Below, piece after piece: positions 9,928 through 21,489 of a stretch of DNA of 64,000 nucleotides. The notes below the pieces were generated by a model. That model did not search any database, was not told the origin of the DNA, and saw nothing but the letters and a program-made list of their open reading frames with translations. Positions within the stretch are counted from its first letter, which is position 1; every line of letters begins with the position of its first letter. Both the position numbers and the translations under genes were made by a program. This DNA comes from Brachionus manjavacas (lineage: Eukaryota; Rotifera; Eurotatoria; Ploima; Brachionidae). Where the stretch lies: NCBI GenBank assembly GCA_019054805.1, contig JAHQIY010000016.1, positions 992,001 to 1,056,000 on the forward strand, read 5' to 3'.

Positions 9928-12917
9928 ATGATGACTAATCCGGCTCAAAGTCAGCCATCCGAAACCCAGAACAACTCTCCTCCAAATCAGAACGACGGAG
10001 CGCAGCAGAGCCCGACCAACATCCAGCATTCGGCCTTTGCCCAACAATTCCTTCAAAATCAACTAATAAATCAGAAGCAAGTGCTGAATCCGGCTCTGGG
10101 CAACGCCAACATTCTCGGCATGCCCAACTTTGTCAACATGTCTGTCGAATCGACCAACCAGCAAATCCAGGCGCAGCTCCTGCAAAGCCTTATGGCCCAG
10201 AATTTCATGCAGACAAGCCATTTTGGTCAAGGCAGCGACGAACAGCAATTGTACGAATACATGCAGCAGCTGATCGACGAAAAAGAAAAACTCAAAGACT
10301 TGAACAGCGAACCATTCAACCTAGCTCTACCAATGTGTGCCAAATTGCTGGACGAAGGTAATTTGTTGTGCATGGAGTAAAAACTTGGCAATTTTAGCCC
10401 ACTTATCTTTGTAGAACTAGAAAAAATACACAAAGATAGCAAAAATTAATTCTAGCTTAAACAATTAAGAAATACTTTAGTTTCCAGTTAATTCAGTCTT
10501 GAATAATTCATCTTAAAGAAATTAGCTTGAAAATATGTTAAAAGAGTTGTTTGAGAAAGTGTTGGCTTCGAACCGTTTTAATTAATATTTTTTGTATCTA
10601 TTTTTATTTGTTAAGTTTTAAGAGAAACAAAAACTAAGTTGTAATTGGAATGCTTAATCTTCTATTACAGAGAAAGTTTTCTTCTAGAGCAAGGTGTTTG
10701 TTCCAAGCTGAACAGCTGGGGCTAGTTACTCGAACAATTAAGATTCTTTAGACTCGATTTGAAATCGAATACCGATTTGAGCGATTTTTTTCTCGCTATA
10801 AATCGGAAAGAACTATGCTCCTAAATGTTGGCCAGAATTTGGGTTGAGAGAATCTAGCTAGGTTTGAAAGCTTTTAAACTCGATACGAAAGCTTTCATTA
10901 AAAAAAAATTTAAATTTTAAAGAATAAATATTTTCATAGAAATTTGTAATAGTTCTCTCTTACCTTTATTGTTATTTCAAGTTAATCAAAGTAAATTTAT
11001 AAACTTGGAATAAATTATTTTAATTTTAGATTTTTGACTAGAGATTGAAAATTTTAAAATCACTGAGAATGATTTAAGATTTTTATTAGCACAAGACGAA
11101 TATAAAAATCTATTAGGGTTATATTAGAAAAAAAAAGTATAAAGAAATTTGTGAATATTTATAAAAAAAATTAAAAGAAAAACATATATTAAAATATACG
11201 TGTATAGAGTTTGTTTAAGCAAGCATGGCTATCGATATACCCAACACTGCTGAATATTTGGCCCAGCTTCTTAAGGACAAAAAGCAACTAGCCGCTTTTC
11301 CAAACGTATTCATGCATTTGGAGCGAATTTTAGACGAAGGTAAATCTAAGTCTAGCACTGGAATATTTCCTATGTAATCGACCATTTTTGGCAAGGTGAT
11401 CATGTCAGTATTTTTTACGTAATCAACTTAGGCTTAATTAACTTAAAATATTAACTTGAGAATGAATAATTCTAACCGAGGATAAAGGCATTTTTATTTC
11501 TATTTTTATTACTAATAAAGGAAATCGATTAATTTAACACATTAAATAGGTCTGCTTTTTTAAATCACGTGGAAATGGCTTAAAAAACTAAGTTTAATTA
11601 AATGACCATTTTTTTCCAATTAAGGCTTGATTAATTTTTTTACTTTTTCAAGAAATAAGTCGAGTTCGCACAAGTTTGTTCCAACTTGGTGCCAAAGAAG
11701 CTGTGTGCTTGCCTGAGCCTGTTGGTCCAATCATTCAATTTACAGAAAAATTATATGTACCAGTCAAAGATTATCCAGACGTGAGTTAAAAGACATTGGT
11801 ATTTGGAAAAAAAAAATATTTATTAATTTTATTAGTTTAATTTTGTTGGTCGTATTTTGGGACCTAGAGGAATGACTGCCAAACAGTTGGAACAAGAGAC
11901 CGGATGCAAAATAATGGTCCGTGGCAAGGGCTCAATGAGAGACAAGGCCAAAGAGGAGCAAATGAAGGGCAAGCCCAATTGGGAGCATCTCAATGACGAG
12001 CTGCATGTTCTGGTCACTTGTGAAGATGCCAAAAATCGAGCCGAAATCAAACTAAAACGTGCTGGTGAAGAAATCAAAAAACTCTTAGTTCCATCAGTAA
12101 GTAAAAAATTATCTTTTTAAATTTAAAAAAAATTAATAAAACTACTTCCAACTAACATAATTTGCTTTTATATTTTAATAAAGTACTAACACAATTGTAA
12201 GTATGTTTACAAAAAAAAGTAAAAACCAAAGCTCTAAATGTTTTAAATGGCAAAATAAAAACTAAAGCTAATATGTATTGTCATTGTTATTTTTTTCTAG
12301 TTATTCTCACGCTGTTTTCGTTAAGCTAAAAGTCCTCGTATCAATGTACTGCTCAGCATTTGTACTTTGGATAATATTTTATTTAAAAAAACTTTTTCTT
12401 CTTGTAGCCCGAAGGTGAAGATGAGTTGAAAAAAAAGCAGCTGATGGAGTTGGCCATCATAAATGGCACCTATCGCGATAGCAGCAAACTTCACAAAGGC
12501 ATGAATCCAATCCTCATTCCTGGTGGCAATGTTTTGGCTGCTGCAGCGGCGGCAGTCGGCGCTGGCAATGGCATGAAGTCTCCACCCAACCCTTTAGGAC
12601 AGTCTTTGATTCTGTCGCCTCGTTTTTCCTCAAACGGAGCTAATCAAGCTACCCAATTGACCGATCCGACCACCGGACTAATCTACACAACCATACCAAC
12701 TATTTATTCTGACCAAGCAGCATTAAACTCAGCCCAGCAGTCCTCGATCCTTGACTACTCGAACGGACTTGACTTTTCCCAAAATGGTAAGCCAAAAACT
12801 AAAATAACAATTAAATATAATGGTCTATTAAAAGGTTCTCTTAAAGCTCAAAGATTCTCAGCAATCAATTCAGCAGCAATCAGAGCTCATCCATATGCTC
12901 GCGTTGCCTTGTCATAA
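9928..12917 (+). CDS. how: STAR-family KH RNA-binding protein (How/Quaking type), long isoform
   Basis: Exons 9928-10357, 11653-11780, 11836-12096, 12408-12786 and 12835-12917 join in frame to 426 residues. Order: Q/N-rich N-terminus (residues 1-105), QUA1-like segment (about 108-143), EISRVR linker, KH domain (about 180-270) with GPRG and the VRGKGSMRD loop, QUA2 ([20 protein letters not shown], from about 274), low-complexity C-terminus ending HPYARVALS. How/Quaking/GLD-1 proteins bind ACUAAY-type elements in mRNAs and control splicing, stability and translation as QUA1 dimers. A splice acceptor eight bases before the ATG implies an upstream non-coding exon. The QUA1 segment here differs from the other N-terminal exon (11225-11339) and looks more like the Sam68 version. 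Only one of the two can be used per transcript, since both end LDE-G and splice to the same acceptor. Confidence 0.85.
11225..12917 (+). CDS. how: Same STAR gene, short isoform from alternative first exon
   Basis: Exon 11225-11339 followed by the shared exons at 11653, 11836, 12408 and 12835 gives 321 residues. The exon reads [20 protein letters not shown], then [18 protein letters not shown], a canonical How/Quaking QUA1 helix pair. It has its own ATG and no acceptor close upstream, so it is probably the first exon of a transcript from an internal promoter. The 800 bases between the two N-terminal exons are therefore both intron and candidate promoter. The last intron (12787-12834) is only 48 nt and has no stop in frame, so an unspliced transcript would add 16 residues. 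The neighbouring paralogue has an intron at the same place. Confidence 0.85.
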
Positions 12918-14932
12918 ATGGTATGCTTAAACAAAACTCTAAATAGTTGTTGTTAGTTGTTGCTGCCATTTGCAAAAATTGATAAATTCGTCCAGAGTTC
13001 TGTTGTAAATAATTATTTAATAAAATAAATCTAATTATTTATTTATAAATTTAAAAAAAATGTATATTTTCGAATATCTCTTAGTCTAATTTACTAACTG
13101 ATCAGGGATACTCTTAGTCTTAACTATTCTCTAGTCATAGCTTAGAACGCATGATTTAGTGATGTAATGCACTCTCTCGACAATAACAACAACTAAACAC
13201 TAATTAATTTGTTCTTTAACTATTTTATTTTTTTAATGAACGCTTTATTAGATCAACTAATATGTCACCTGTTCAGATCGAATCTTATACTAATACAAAA
13301 TCAATCAAAATTAGATAATATTGCACGAATTTTCGACTAATCAAAATTTAACATGAGATGCTCAAATAATGAAGCATTAATGGAACTAAAGGTGCTTTTT
13401 AATAAAATTCCATCGTTTGTCACTATTCAGTATTTTTTTTTTGAATTTTTGGCATTTTTATTTAAATTTTTATTTATTTAACTCTTTTTTTTGTTGAAAA
13501 AAACTCAGTGGCAGCATTTAAATTGTAAAAAATAGAAATAATGTAATCTTTTATTTTCGCTTTTTTTTTTAATTAAATGGCTCTTATTTGCATAAATGAT
13601 AAGCAAGACCGAAAATTTAATTTTGTCAAAGTATTTAGCTTTTTATTTTTATTTTTTGAAAAGTGAGCTTAATTAAAATTTCGAAGAGATTTTTAAATTA
13701 ATTCTATTTTATAAAAAACAATATTATTCTAAATCTTATTTAAATAAAAATTTTATTAACGTCAAATTTTTTTGATTTCTAAAATACTACCCTCTCAACT
13801 AGACTCACAATCTAAATAAGAAAAAAAATACAAATCAAAATAGAACGAGTCGATTGTGTACTCTGAAGCCCTGTGTAACTTTTTCGCGATTTGACTTTGC
13901 TGGAGGTTTATTTAGGCCAGAATATTGTTTATAGATAGAAAGGCAATATTTTTGTTTTAATACAAAATGAGCATTAAAGATAGTCGTTTGATTTTTTTTT
14001 AATTTGAAGACCACTCAAGCGTTTAGCAAAACAAATGAAATATTTATTTGACTATTTGCACTAGCATTGACTAATGATCACCTTATGAAGGGTAAAGTTT
14101 CTAATTTTTCAAATCACCACTCAAATTTGTCTCATTTAATTTGAAATCACACACCGTGATGGTCTATAAAATGAGAGTTTTTTTTTCTAAATTTTTTAAA
14201 CTCATCAATTGCGAAAATAAAATAGCCCAACGTGGAGCATAGTAACCGTGGCCAAAAGCAACAAACCAAGACCAGTTATTTTCACTCAAATCATTATTTG
14301 AATAAACAATACCTGAATATCTATGTTAAGTGATGAAACCGTAGGAAGCAACAACAAACAATTTGATTTTAATTACTCTAGCAAAGTGACGGATCCTTAA
14401 GCTGACCGTAATTTAAAGTCTTGAGCTTTTTTGTTTATTATTCAAGAATGGTTCGAAAAATATTCAAAATATTTCTAGATATTTTCGAAGTTTTTTAAAA
14501 ATGCTTAGACTATTATTTTTCCAAAAAATAATATTTGTTTAATCTGCTAATTATACTTGAACAAATGAGGTAAAGTGATTAGGGGCTTTTAGCTCTTCAG
14601 AAATAGCTCATGGGCTCCTCTATGAGAGATATATCAAAATTACTCTCCATAAAAAAAAATTATTTTAGCACAATGTCCCATTTTAATTTTATTTTTTGTC
14701 AAAATTAGATTTTTAAAAAAAGCAAAAAGCATTACGTCTAATAATAATTTAACAAAGAATATTCATCGAGACAAAAATCCAGCTTAGCGGACAAATCTTT
14801 ATTTTGCAATTACTTTAAAATAATAGCAAATCTTAAATTCTAAATGTTCAAAAGCATAAAAGAATCAAAAAGGATAATCATTATTGTTTAGTTAAAAAAA
14901 AAAGAAAATTTTTTTTAAAAATTCAAATCAAA
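12918..14932. other. Spacer between the two STAR genes
   Basis: The first 150 bases are the likely 3' UTR of the upstream gene (AATAAA at about 13020-13026). The rest holds no gene that I can support; it should include the promoter of the second STAR gene. Confidence 0.4.
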
Positions 14933-16355
14933 ATGGCAACTGAATCAACAAATACCGCAAACGAATACTTGTCTCAATTGCTTGAAGACAAAAAACAACT
15001 TGCCGCGTTTCCAAAAATGTTCAAACATGTTGATAGATTGTTGGACGAAGGTATCTATTATTTGGATATGCTTTTCTTCCGTGTTTTAAAATAGGGCTGT
15101 CCCAATTAGGTAAATTGTGTTTTACAATTGTCTAAGAATAACTCTTAACCACTACTTGTTATGTAATGTCAAAAAATTAACCAACTAATTTGTATGATAA
15201 CCTTAATATAATATTTTTTGAAACCCATTTTCAGAAAAAAAATATAATTTGTAAATTTTTCTTATTTATTATTTAATTTAAAATTTAAAAAAAATGCAAG
15301 AAATTTTAATTTAACTTTATTAGAAATTAAAAAAGCCCAACAAATATTACTTCAACCGAATGTGCTGAATTCGGTTAATTTTCTGCCAGAACCGGTGGGT
15401 CCCATTGTTCAAATAACTGAAAAATTATATGTTCCGGTGAAAGATTATCCTGATGTAACTTTTTGCAAAAGTTAATTTAAAATTTTTTTTTCAAATTCTT
15501 TTTCAAAAGTTTAACTTTGTTGGAAGAATATTGGGTCCGCGAGGCATGACGTCAAAACAGTTGGAACAAGAGACCGGATGCAAAATAATGGTCCGTGGCA
15601 AGGGCTCAATGAGAGACAAGGCCAAAGAGGAGCAAATGAAGGGCAAGTCTAATTGGGAACACCTCAAAGACGAACTGCATGTTCTGGTCACTTGTGATGA
15701 CACAAAAAATCGAGCAGAGATTAAAATAAAACATGCTGTTGAAGAAATCAGAAAACTTTTAGTTCCATCAGTAAGTAATTATAAAGTCGTTTAATTAAAA
15801 TTTTCTTCTGTTTGTTAAAAAACTTTTTTAAAAATTTGGTAAATTTTTTTTCATTTATTTTTTTAGCCTGAAGGTGAAGATGAGTTGAAAAAAAAGCAGC
15901 TAATGGAGTTAGCTATAATAAATGGAACTTATAAGCAAAAATTAAGCCAAATATTAGTACCTAATGATGGAACTTTAGCGTTTTTGTCAGCACTAAACCC
16001 ATACCAAAATCAACCTCTTTTTGTATCTCAAAATCTAACATCAAACCCACTTATAACAGGAGCACCTACTACACAAATTATCACTCCACCACCTGATCCA
16101 GTTTTTTATGCATTACCAACTCAATTTTTCCAAGATCCAACTACTTTTTCGAACAGTTTAGTCTCAGCAGGTTCTTCGACAAATATTCTCGAGTATCCAT
16201 CATCAATTGATGTTTCTCAAGCAGGTAATTCATCAAGATGTTAGGTTAAGTTGTTTTTATATTCTTTTTATTTTACAGGTGCGATAAAGTCCCATCGATT
16301 TTCAGCTACAGCAGCTGCTAGAAGTCATCCATATGCAAGGGTTTCTCTATCATGA
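14933..16355 (+). CDS. Second STAR-family KH protein, tandem paralogue
   Basis: Exons 14933-15050, 15324-15454, 15510-15770, 15867-16224 and 16279-16355 join in frame to 314 residues. QUA1 ([20 protein letters not shown]), KH with [12 protein letters not shown]2 ([20 protein letters not shown]) and a C-terminus ending HPYARVSLS match the upstream gene exon for exon, with the same intron phases, so this is a tandem duplicate. It has only the canonical type of N-terminal exon. The linker and C-terminus are strongly diverged, yet 93 bases of the KH exon are identical between the copies. Role by family: mRNA-binding regulator; hetero-dimerisation with its neighbour through QUA1 is possible. AT-rich third positions outside the shared block suggest faster evolution. 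Confidence 0.85.
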
Positions 16356-16741
16356 AGCTTTACAATCAGATAATATTTTTTTAGTTTGTTTTTCTCTAAA
16401 TTTTAGTTTGAAAACTCAAGAAAATTTTATTTAATAATAAAAAAAAAATTGTTTGAATATTTTGGTTCAGAAATTTTGTAACCATGTAAATAAAAGTTAT
16501 AGCTTAATTTTTTATTTTTGTTGTCTCTGATTGAAAGTCTGCATAAGGTTATAAAAAAGTATGTTTGCTTTTTGAAAAAAAAAAAGAATTTAAAATTCAT
16601 AAAAGGAACACTTATTTGCCAAGTCGTAAAGCTTAATGGTTTATAAATGTAAATTCATAGTTCTAAATGATAATTTTAATAAAGCATAGCATTTTCTTTT
16701 TATTTAATGTTTGAATTCTGTGCCAAAATTCGGCTTGTTAT

Positions 16742-18238
16742 ATGATGATTAGAAAATTTTTTTTCCTAATTTTATTTTGCGGAATTATTTTTACGAATTC
16801 AAAAAAAATTCTGAACAATAAAGAATTACCGAACAAACTATTACTGACCATAAATACCCCAAAATACCCAGAATTAATAGCCAAAGGAGTCTTGAGCCTT
16901 GTCGACACTCTTCGCTCTTTTTCACCTTTTCAAATAATAAGACTGGCTCGTTATGTAAACAATGGTGACTTGAGTCCGAGATTATTGACCGCAACTGCCA
17001 TCATGAAATCTCTCACTCCAGAACAGCTTCAAATGATTAAGACTAGAGTCAATATCAATCAGCTTCCAAAAAACACAATTAACAATTTAAACTATTTAGT
17101 TTTCTTAAATGATGCTGAAAAGCAAAAAATAAATAGTCTAAGAGACAAAAATTATTTGACCATATTTGATTTTACCAAAGACAAAGTTCCAAGATACGCC
17201 TTCAGCTTTAAACCGACAGAAAAAAATTTTATTGAGCTTTTTAATCTAGTTTATCAAATGGAACCAGAAAACGTAGAGACAATTATTATTTTGCGTGACA
17301 TGGAAACTCTGCCAGCTAATATCCTAGAGCATATAAGTGTAATCAAATCAATGGATCAAAGTGAGTTTTACCAGGTTATTCATAATATTAAACCATCGCC
17401 ACCAATTGTGGAAAAAACTCTTTCCGAAATAAAAAATTATGATCCTGATCAAGTAAATTTGATTTTTAAATTTAATGACTTGAATAGTCAGCAATTAAAT
17501 TTTTTATATTCGTTGGCTTTTTTAAATCTAATTCCACCAGACCAGCTTAATATAATTATTCACCAATTTAATTTAAAAAATGATATCAGAAATATTATTG
17601 ATTTGCTCGTCGAGTTCAAAATTCTTCCGGGCAAAGAAATTCAGAGCATAAAATCTTTTTCCCAAATGGGTATCGTTTCTGTGGTCATTTCAAATGCTTT
17701 GGAGCACTTAGAAAAAATTTCCCTTCATGAAATTAATCATCTAATTTATGATCTTGGTTTAGGAGTTCCCTTTGCCAAATATTTACCTCCATTTTTGTCC
17801 TCAAAATTACAAAATTTGATTAGCATACTACGAAGTTTTGATTCGAAAAAGTTGGTAAAGTTGTCTCAATACGCCAAAGATGGTGTCATCTCTAATTATT
17901 TAATTACTGCAGCTAGTATTATTGGGAGTCTTAGTCCAGAGCAAATGGAAAATATTGCCAGGCAACAAAAATTAAACCAACTTCCAAGATATGTAGTAGA
18001 AATTTTAGAATATTGTAGAAAACTGTCATCGGCTGAATACAAATTAATCAATTCAATAAACAATTTAAAAATAAACGATATCACTTTTTCAAATCAAACT
18101 TACAGCAAAACATCAACCAAAAATGATCATTTTTTGACAAAAGTAAATGGTTGTTTTGAGTCAAAATCTTTGACTATCGTAACTACTAAAACGTTTATTC
18201 CGGTCAATGAATTACAAAAATGTGTACCACTTTTTTAA
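16742..18238 (+). CDS. Secreted helical-repeat protein A, unrecognised family
   Basis: I do not recognise a named family. The 498-residue single-exon product begins with a hydrophobic segment (FFFLILFCGIIF) that looks like a signal peptide. The body is leucine/isoleucine-rich amphipathic helices with recurring L-[ST]-PEQ-[LM] motifs. Residues about 57-130 (LRSFSPFQIIRLARYV...LTPEQLQMI...NQLP) are repeated at about 363-440 (LRSFDSKKLVKLSQYA...LSPEQMENI...NQLP). The last 32 residues are distinct: NGC-x22-CVP, two cysteines that may form a disulfide. Protein B (22684-24437) shares the repeats and the exact C-x22-C spacing. No membrane segment other than the signal. It ends 81 bases from the convergent PIAS-like gene, with AATAAA at 18272. 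Likely extracellular; substrate or partner unknown. Confidence 0.75.
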   Translation: MMIRKFFFLILFCGIIFTNSKKILNNKELPNKLLLTINTPKYPELIAKGVLSLVDTLRSFSPFQIIRLARYVNNGDLSPRLLTATAIMKSLTPEQLQMIKTRVNINQLPKNTINNLNYLVFLNDAEKQKINSLRDKNYLTIFDFTKDKVPRYAFSFKPTEKNFIELFNLVYQMEPENVETIIILRDMETLPANILEHISVIKSMDQSEFYQVIHNIKPSPPIVEKTLSEIKNYDPDQVNLIFKFNDLNSQQLNFLYSLAFLNLIPPDQLNIIIHQFNLKNDIRNIIDLLVEFKILPGKEIQSIKSFSQMGIVSVVISNALEHLEKISLHEINHLIYDLGLGVPFAKYLPPFLSSKLQNLISILRSFDSKKLVKLSQYAKDGVISNYLITAASIIGSLSPEQMENIARQQKLNQLPRYVVEILEYCRKLSSAEYKLINSINNLKINDITFSNQTYSKTSTKNDHFLTKVNGCFESKSLTIVTTKTFIPVNELQKCVPLF

Positions 18239-18319
18239 TATTATAAAACTTTATTTTAAAATTTATTACAGAATAAAAAGAAATTTAAGAAAAAAATTTT
18301 CTTTCAATTGGATTTGAAT

Positions 18320-20214
18320 TTAGTCTAAAATTATACAAGAGTTGTCTTTTTCGGAAATGACTATGGTATCATTGGAAGACGTCTCTAGGCTTGATTCAGT
18401 ATTTATCTCTGTCCACATTCCATTTGCGTCTAGTTTAACTTCGTCACATTTTGTCGTTTGCACAATTTCTTTTATCAAATTGTCAATTATCAAGTTGGAA
18501 AAAATTGTTATTTTATCACAAAGAGGACAGGACCATTTGTTGCTTTTTTCATTTAAAGATAAGAAAGATTCTAAATCAAAGCATTGAATGTGCTGGCATA
18601 GTTTACCCCTAGCAGGTATTTTTATGCGCAATTTTGTTAGAGGACAAATCAATGAGATCTTTATAAAATCAGTAACTATTTCGAACTCGCATTGACTCGG
18701 ATTTAATTTTTCTTTTAGCAAACGGATTGTATCAGCTTTGGGTGAGACATTCCGATTTTCGACAAAATCTAGTTTATTCAAACTGATTGTCGCACATGAG
18801 AATAGACCATTTTTTATTTCATATGTAGACAATCTACGGAATAGGTAAATGCCACAAAAATAATTTTTACTAAGATCGGTTTCATTGAATTCCAAATAAA
18901 CGGGATTAAATGTTTTGAAACGGCGCAAAAAGTGCCCTGTCAGATTAATCGAAACAATGTTGTTAATTTTAGAGAAAATGTACCGTTCACGGTCTATGAA
19001 AACTTTTATGTGAAACGGAACTGTAATTTTAAAAGGGTCACAAGCTATTCTAAGGTGAATCTCATATTTTTTATTGATAAAAAAATCTATCAACAGCCTT
19101 CTATCAACATGAAAGTACTTTCTAAAAAAAATTAAAACAACCTTAAAACTTTTTTTTTTTTTTCCAAAAACTTACGTAAAATCAACATCCTCTGTTTTCA
19201 GCTTATTAAGACTAACCACTGTTTTAAATGAAACCTTAGGACGAGGTATTAGCATGGTAGCTTCTTCCAAGTCTGCACAGCACTTATAATTAGTCATTTC
19301 TTTAAATTTTTCATTAAAAATTTGACGCAACGATTGAATGTTACTACTTATTTCTATTTTAATTAAATATTTAAAGAATTTAAAATTTATAAAATTTTTA
19401 TTACTCCATATATTTTGGTCCACTTGCATTTGTTCTTCTAATCTGTCTAAATTTGTCATTGTTGAGAGGACATGAACTGCTGTTCTTTGGCAATTTAAAT
19501 TCAAGTTTTGTTCCAAACTTTGAATATTATTATTCTTGTCCTGGATATTTTGAACCAAATTCGAATTAAGGGTATTGTTAGAGACCAAATTGTTTGATGA
19601 ATCCGTGGCTGGATTTGCGGCAATTTGGCAATTTTTTTCACTCTGATGAACGGGTGTGTCGATTGCCTCCAAATTTTCTAACCTTTTTTGAATTTCAATC
19701 AAAGAGAGTTCAGACTCTTGGCCATTTTGCTCTGTTTCAATTTCCATTGATTCCGGATTATCGGCTGATTCAGAATCCCCATTCTCTTCTTCATCAGCTA
19801 AATTTGAGTCCGATTTATCTAAAGAATCCTTGCCATTCAGATTTTCTGAATTTTTTTCATCTTCATCTCCTGGTTCTTTACCTTTTTAAAATATATTAGA
19901 TAGCTGATTTTTTGTTGCAATATTAAATACCGTTTCTAGCTTTATAGCGATCACTTAAAGTATATGAATTTTTGAATTTTTTGTTTTCTAATTAAAAAAT
20001 TAGGGTATTACTTGTACAGCTCCTTTAATTTAACATAAACTTTCTCATCCTGTGAATCAAGCAGCTCTTTGGCACGCTTAACAAGGATTTTTTTTAGTCC
20101 ATTTTTTGGCTTTTTAAACTCTCCCAGCAAATCTTTAATATCTGTACATATTAAATATTCTAACATTGTGATATAATTATCTCTGTCGTTTATTTGATTA
20201 ACATTTGCTGTCAT
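18320..20214 (-). CDS. Divergent PIAS-type SUMO E3 ligase
   Basis: Reverse-strand exons 20214-20012, 19953-19931 (23 nt), 19881-19176 and 19121-18320 join in frame to 577 residues. Exon 1 is a SAP-like DNA-binding segment (CTDIKDLLGEF...VKLKELY). Exon 3 is acidic and S/N-rich, followed by the start of a PINIT-like region. Exon 4 has the rest of PINIT (CGIYLFRRLS) and an SP-RING: S-L-I-C-P-L, LCQHIQCFDLESF, WSCPLCDK, with the zinc-binding C, H and CxxC in place. The end is acidic with SUMO-interaction-like strings (TIVIS, CIILD). PIAS proteins use SP-RING to hand SUMO from UBC9 to nuclear targets. Identity to the PIAS at 38 kb is high only around SP-RING, and base composition is far more AT-rich. 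The catalytic zinc site looks intact, so an active ligase with altered targets is likely. Confidence 0.85.
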
Positions 20215-20437
20215 TTTACTAAAAATATTTCTAATTTATTTTTTTTAGTACAAAGCAAAAAAATATTGAAAAATTTTAACATTTGTTTTTAAGAGAATTT
20301 TTTTTATTTAAATCTTAAATCTTAAAAAAAGTTTACAGTTATAGATTTTAAATTTAAAAATTTATTTAAAAAAAAACGAATAAATTATTAAAAGAATAAT
20401 TCTAATTTTAAAAATAATTTGATCGAATTTAAATTTC

Positions 20438-21055
20438 TCATGGAGGAGAAGGAGCATTCGGATCACTTAGAATGTCTGGGTCAATTCCATCTGACTTCAT
20501 TTTTAATTTAACTGCTTCTTCAGAAACGCCCTAGAATTAAACAATTTTTTAATTTATTGTGAAGACTTGAATTAAATTACAAATTTTAGCATCTTAAAGT
20601 ATTGTTTAAATCGTTCATCTTCGGATACAGTCATTATTGGAGTAGGTGGTTCTACTTCAGAGTGTGGAACTATTTGCTGTTCTGGCGGTGCTGGGATATT
20701 TGAATCTGATTGTTGATTAGGTGGATGAGTGTCCTGATTTGTCTGATTCTCCTCTAATTTCATATCTTTTAATTCATCTACTGAATCGAGCTTTAAAAAT
20801 TTTAGATCTTATTTAATTATTTAAATTAATTTTGTTTACTTTAGTTTCTAATAAAGTAATTGAGGCATCGATTGATTCCAAGCGGGAGTTCAAGACCGCC
20901 AACTTTGATTCACATTTGGTCGAAAATGTATTCAAAAAAGCACATGTGCGAACAACAAACATATTGAAATATGTAATCAATTCCCTTTGGCTAATTGCTT
21001 CGACTGAAGAATAATCAACACCAGCTCCAGTTATTGGCAAGCCATTCTCGTCCAT
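20438..21055 (-). CDS. WASHC3: WASH complex subunit 3 (CCDC53)
   Basis: Exons 21055-20840, 20790-20581 and 20530-20438 on the reverse strand join in frame to 172 residues. It starts MDENGLPITGAGVDYSSVEA, keeps the helix FLNTFSTKCESKLAVLNSRL, then a proline-rich linker, then DERFKQYFKMLKFGVSEEAV and SDGIDPDILSDPNAPSPP. These are the N-terminal coiled coil and the conserved C-terminal motif of CCDC53. In the family this subunit is part of the pentameric WASH complex that activates Arp2/3 on endosomes for receptor sorting; it pairs with the WASH coiled coils. Length is close to the vertebrate 194. Introns are 49 and 50 nt. It lies 223 bases downstream of the PIAS-like start, same strand, and is divergent from the gene at 21490. 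Confidence 0.92.
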
Positions 21056-21489
21056 GATGATTGTGTTTTTGATAACTACCTAAAAATATTTAAATTTCAA
21101 ATTTGATTAAGTCACATGAGTTTTAGTAATAAAATTTTAAAATTTGATTTAATAAGCAAATCTAACTTTAGCTTATCTGAATTTTTAACAATTTAAATGG
21201 TAATTAATAAATTTTATTAAATGTTTTCTCTCAAATGCGATCATTTATTGATTTTTTTAAATATTTATTTATAGGTTGGTAAAGTGTTACTTTTAAAATC
21301 AAGATAAGTCTCCAAATCAGTTCTGTGTCTGTTGATATTAAAATTGACTAAATTATAGACAATTGAAATTTGTATTACAGGCAAAAAAAATTTATTTTCA
21401 AGGTCTAATAATTGGATCAAATTTAGATTATTTAAAAAAATAAAAGTTTTGTTCCATAGTCAATCAGTTAAAGTTGATAAAAAAGTATA

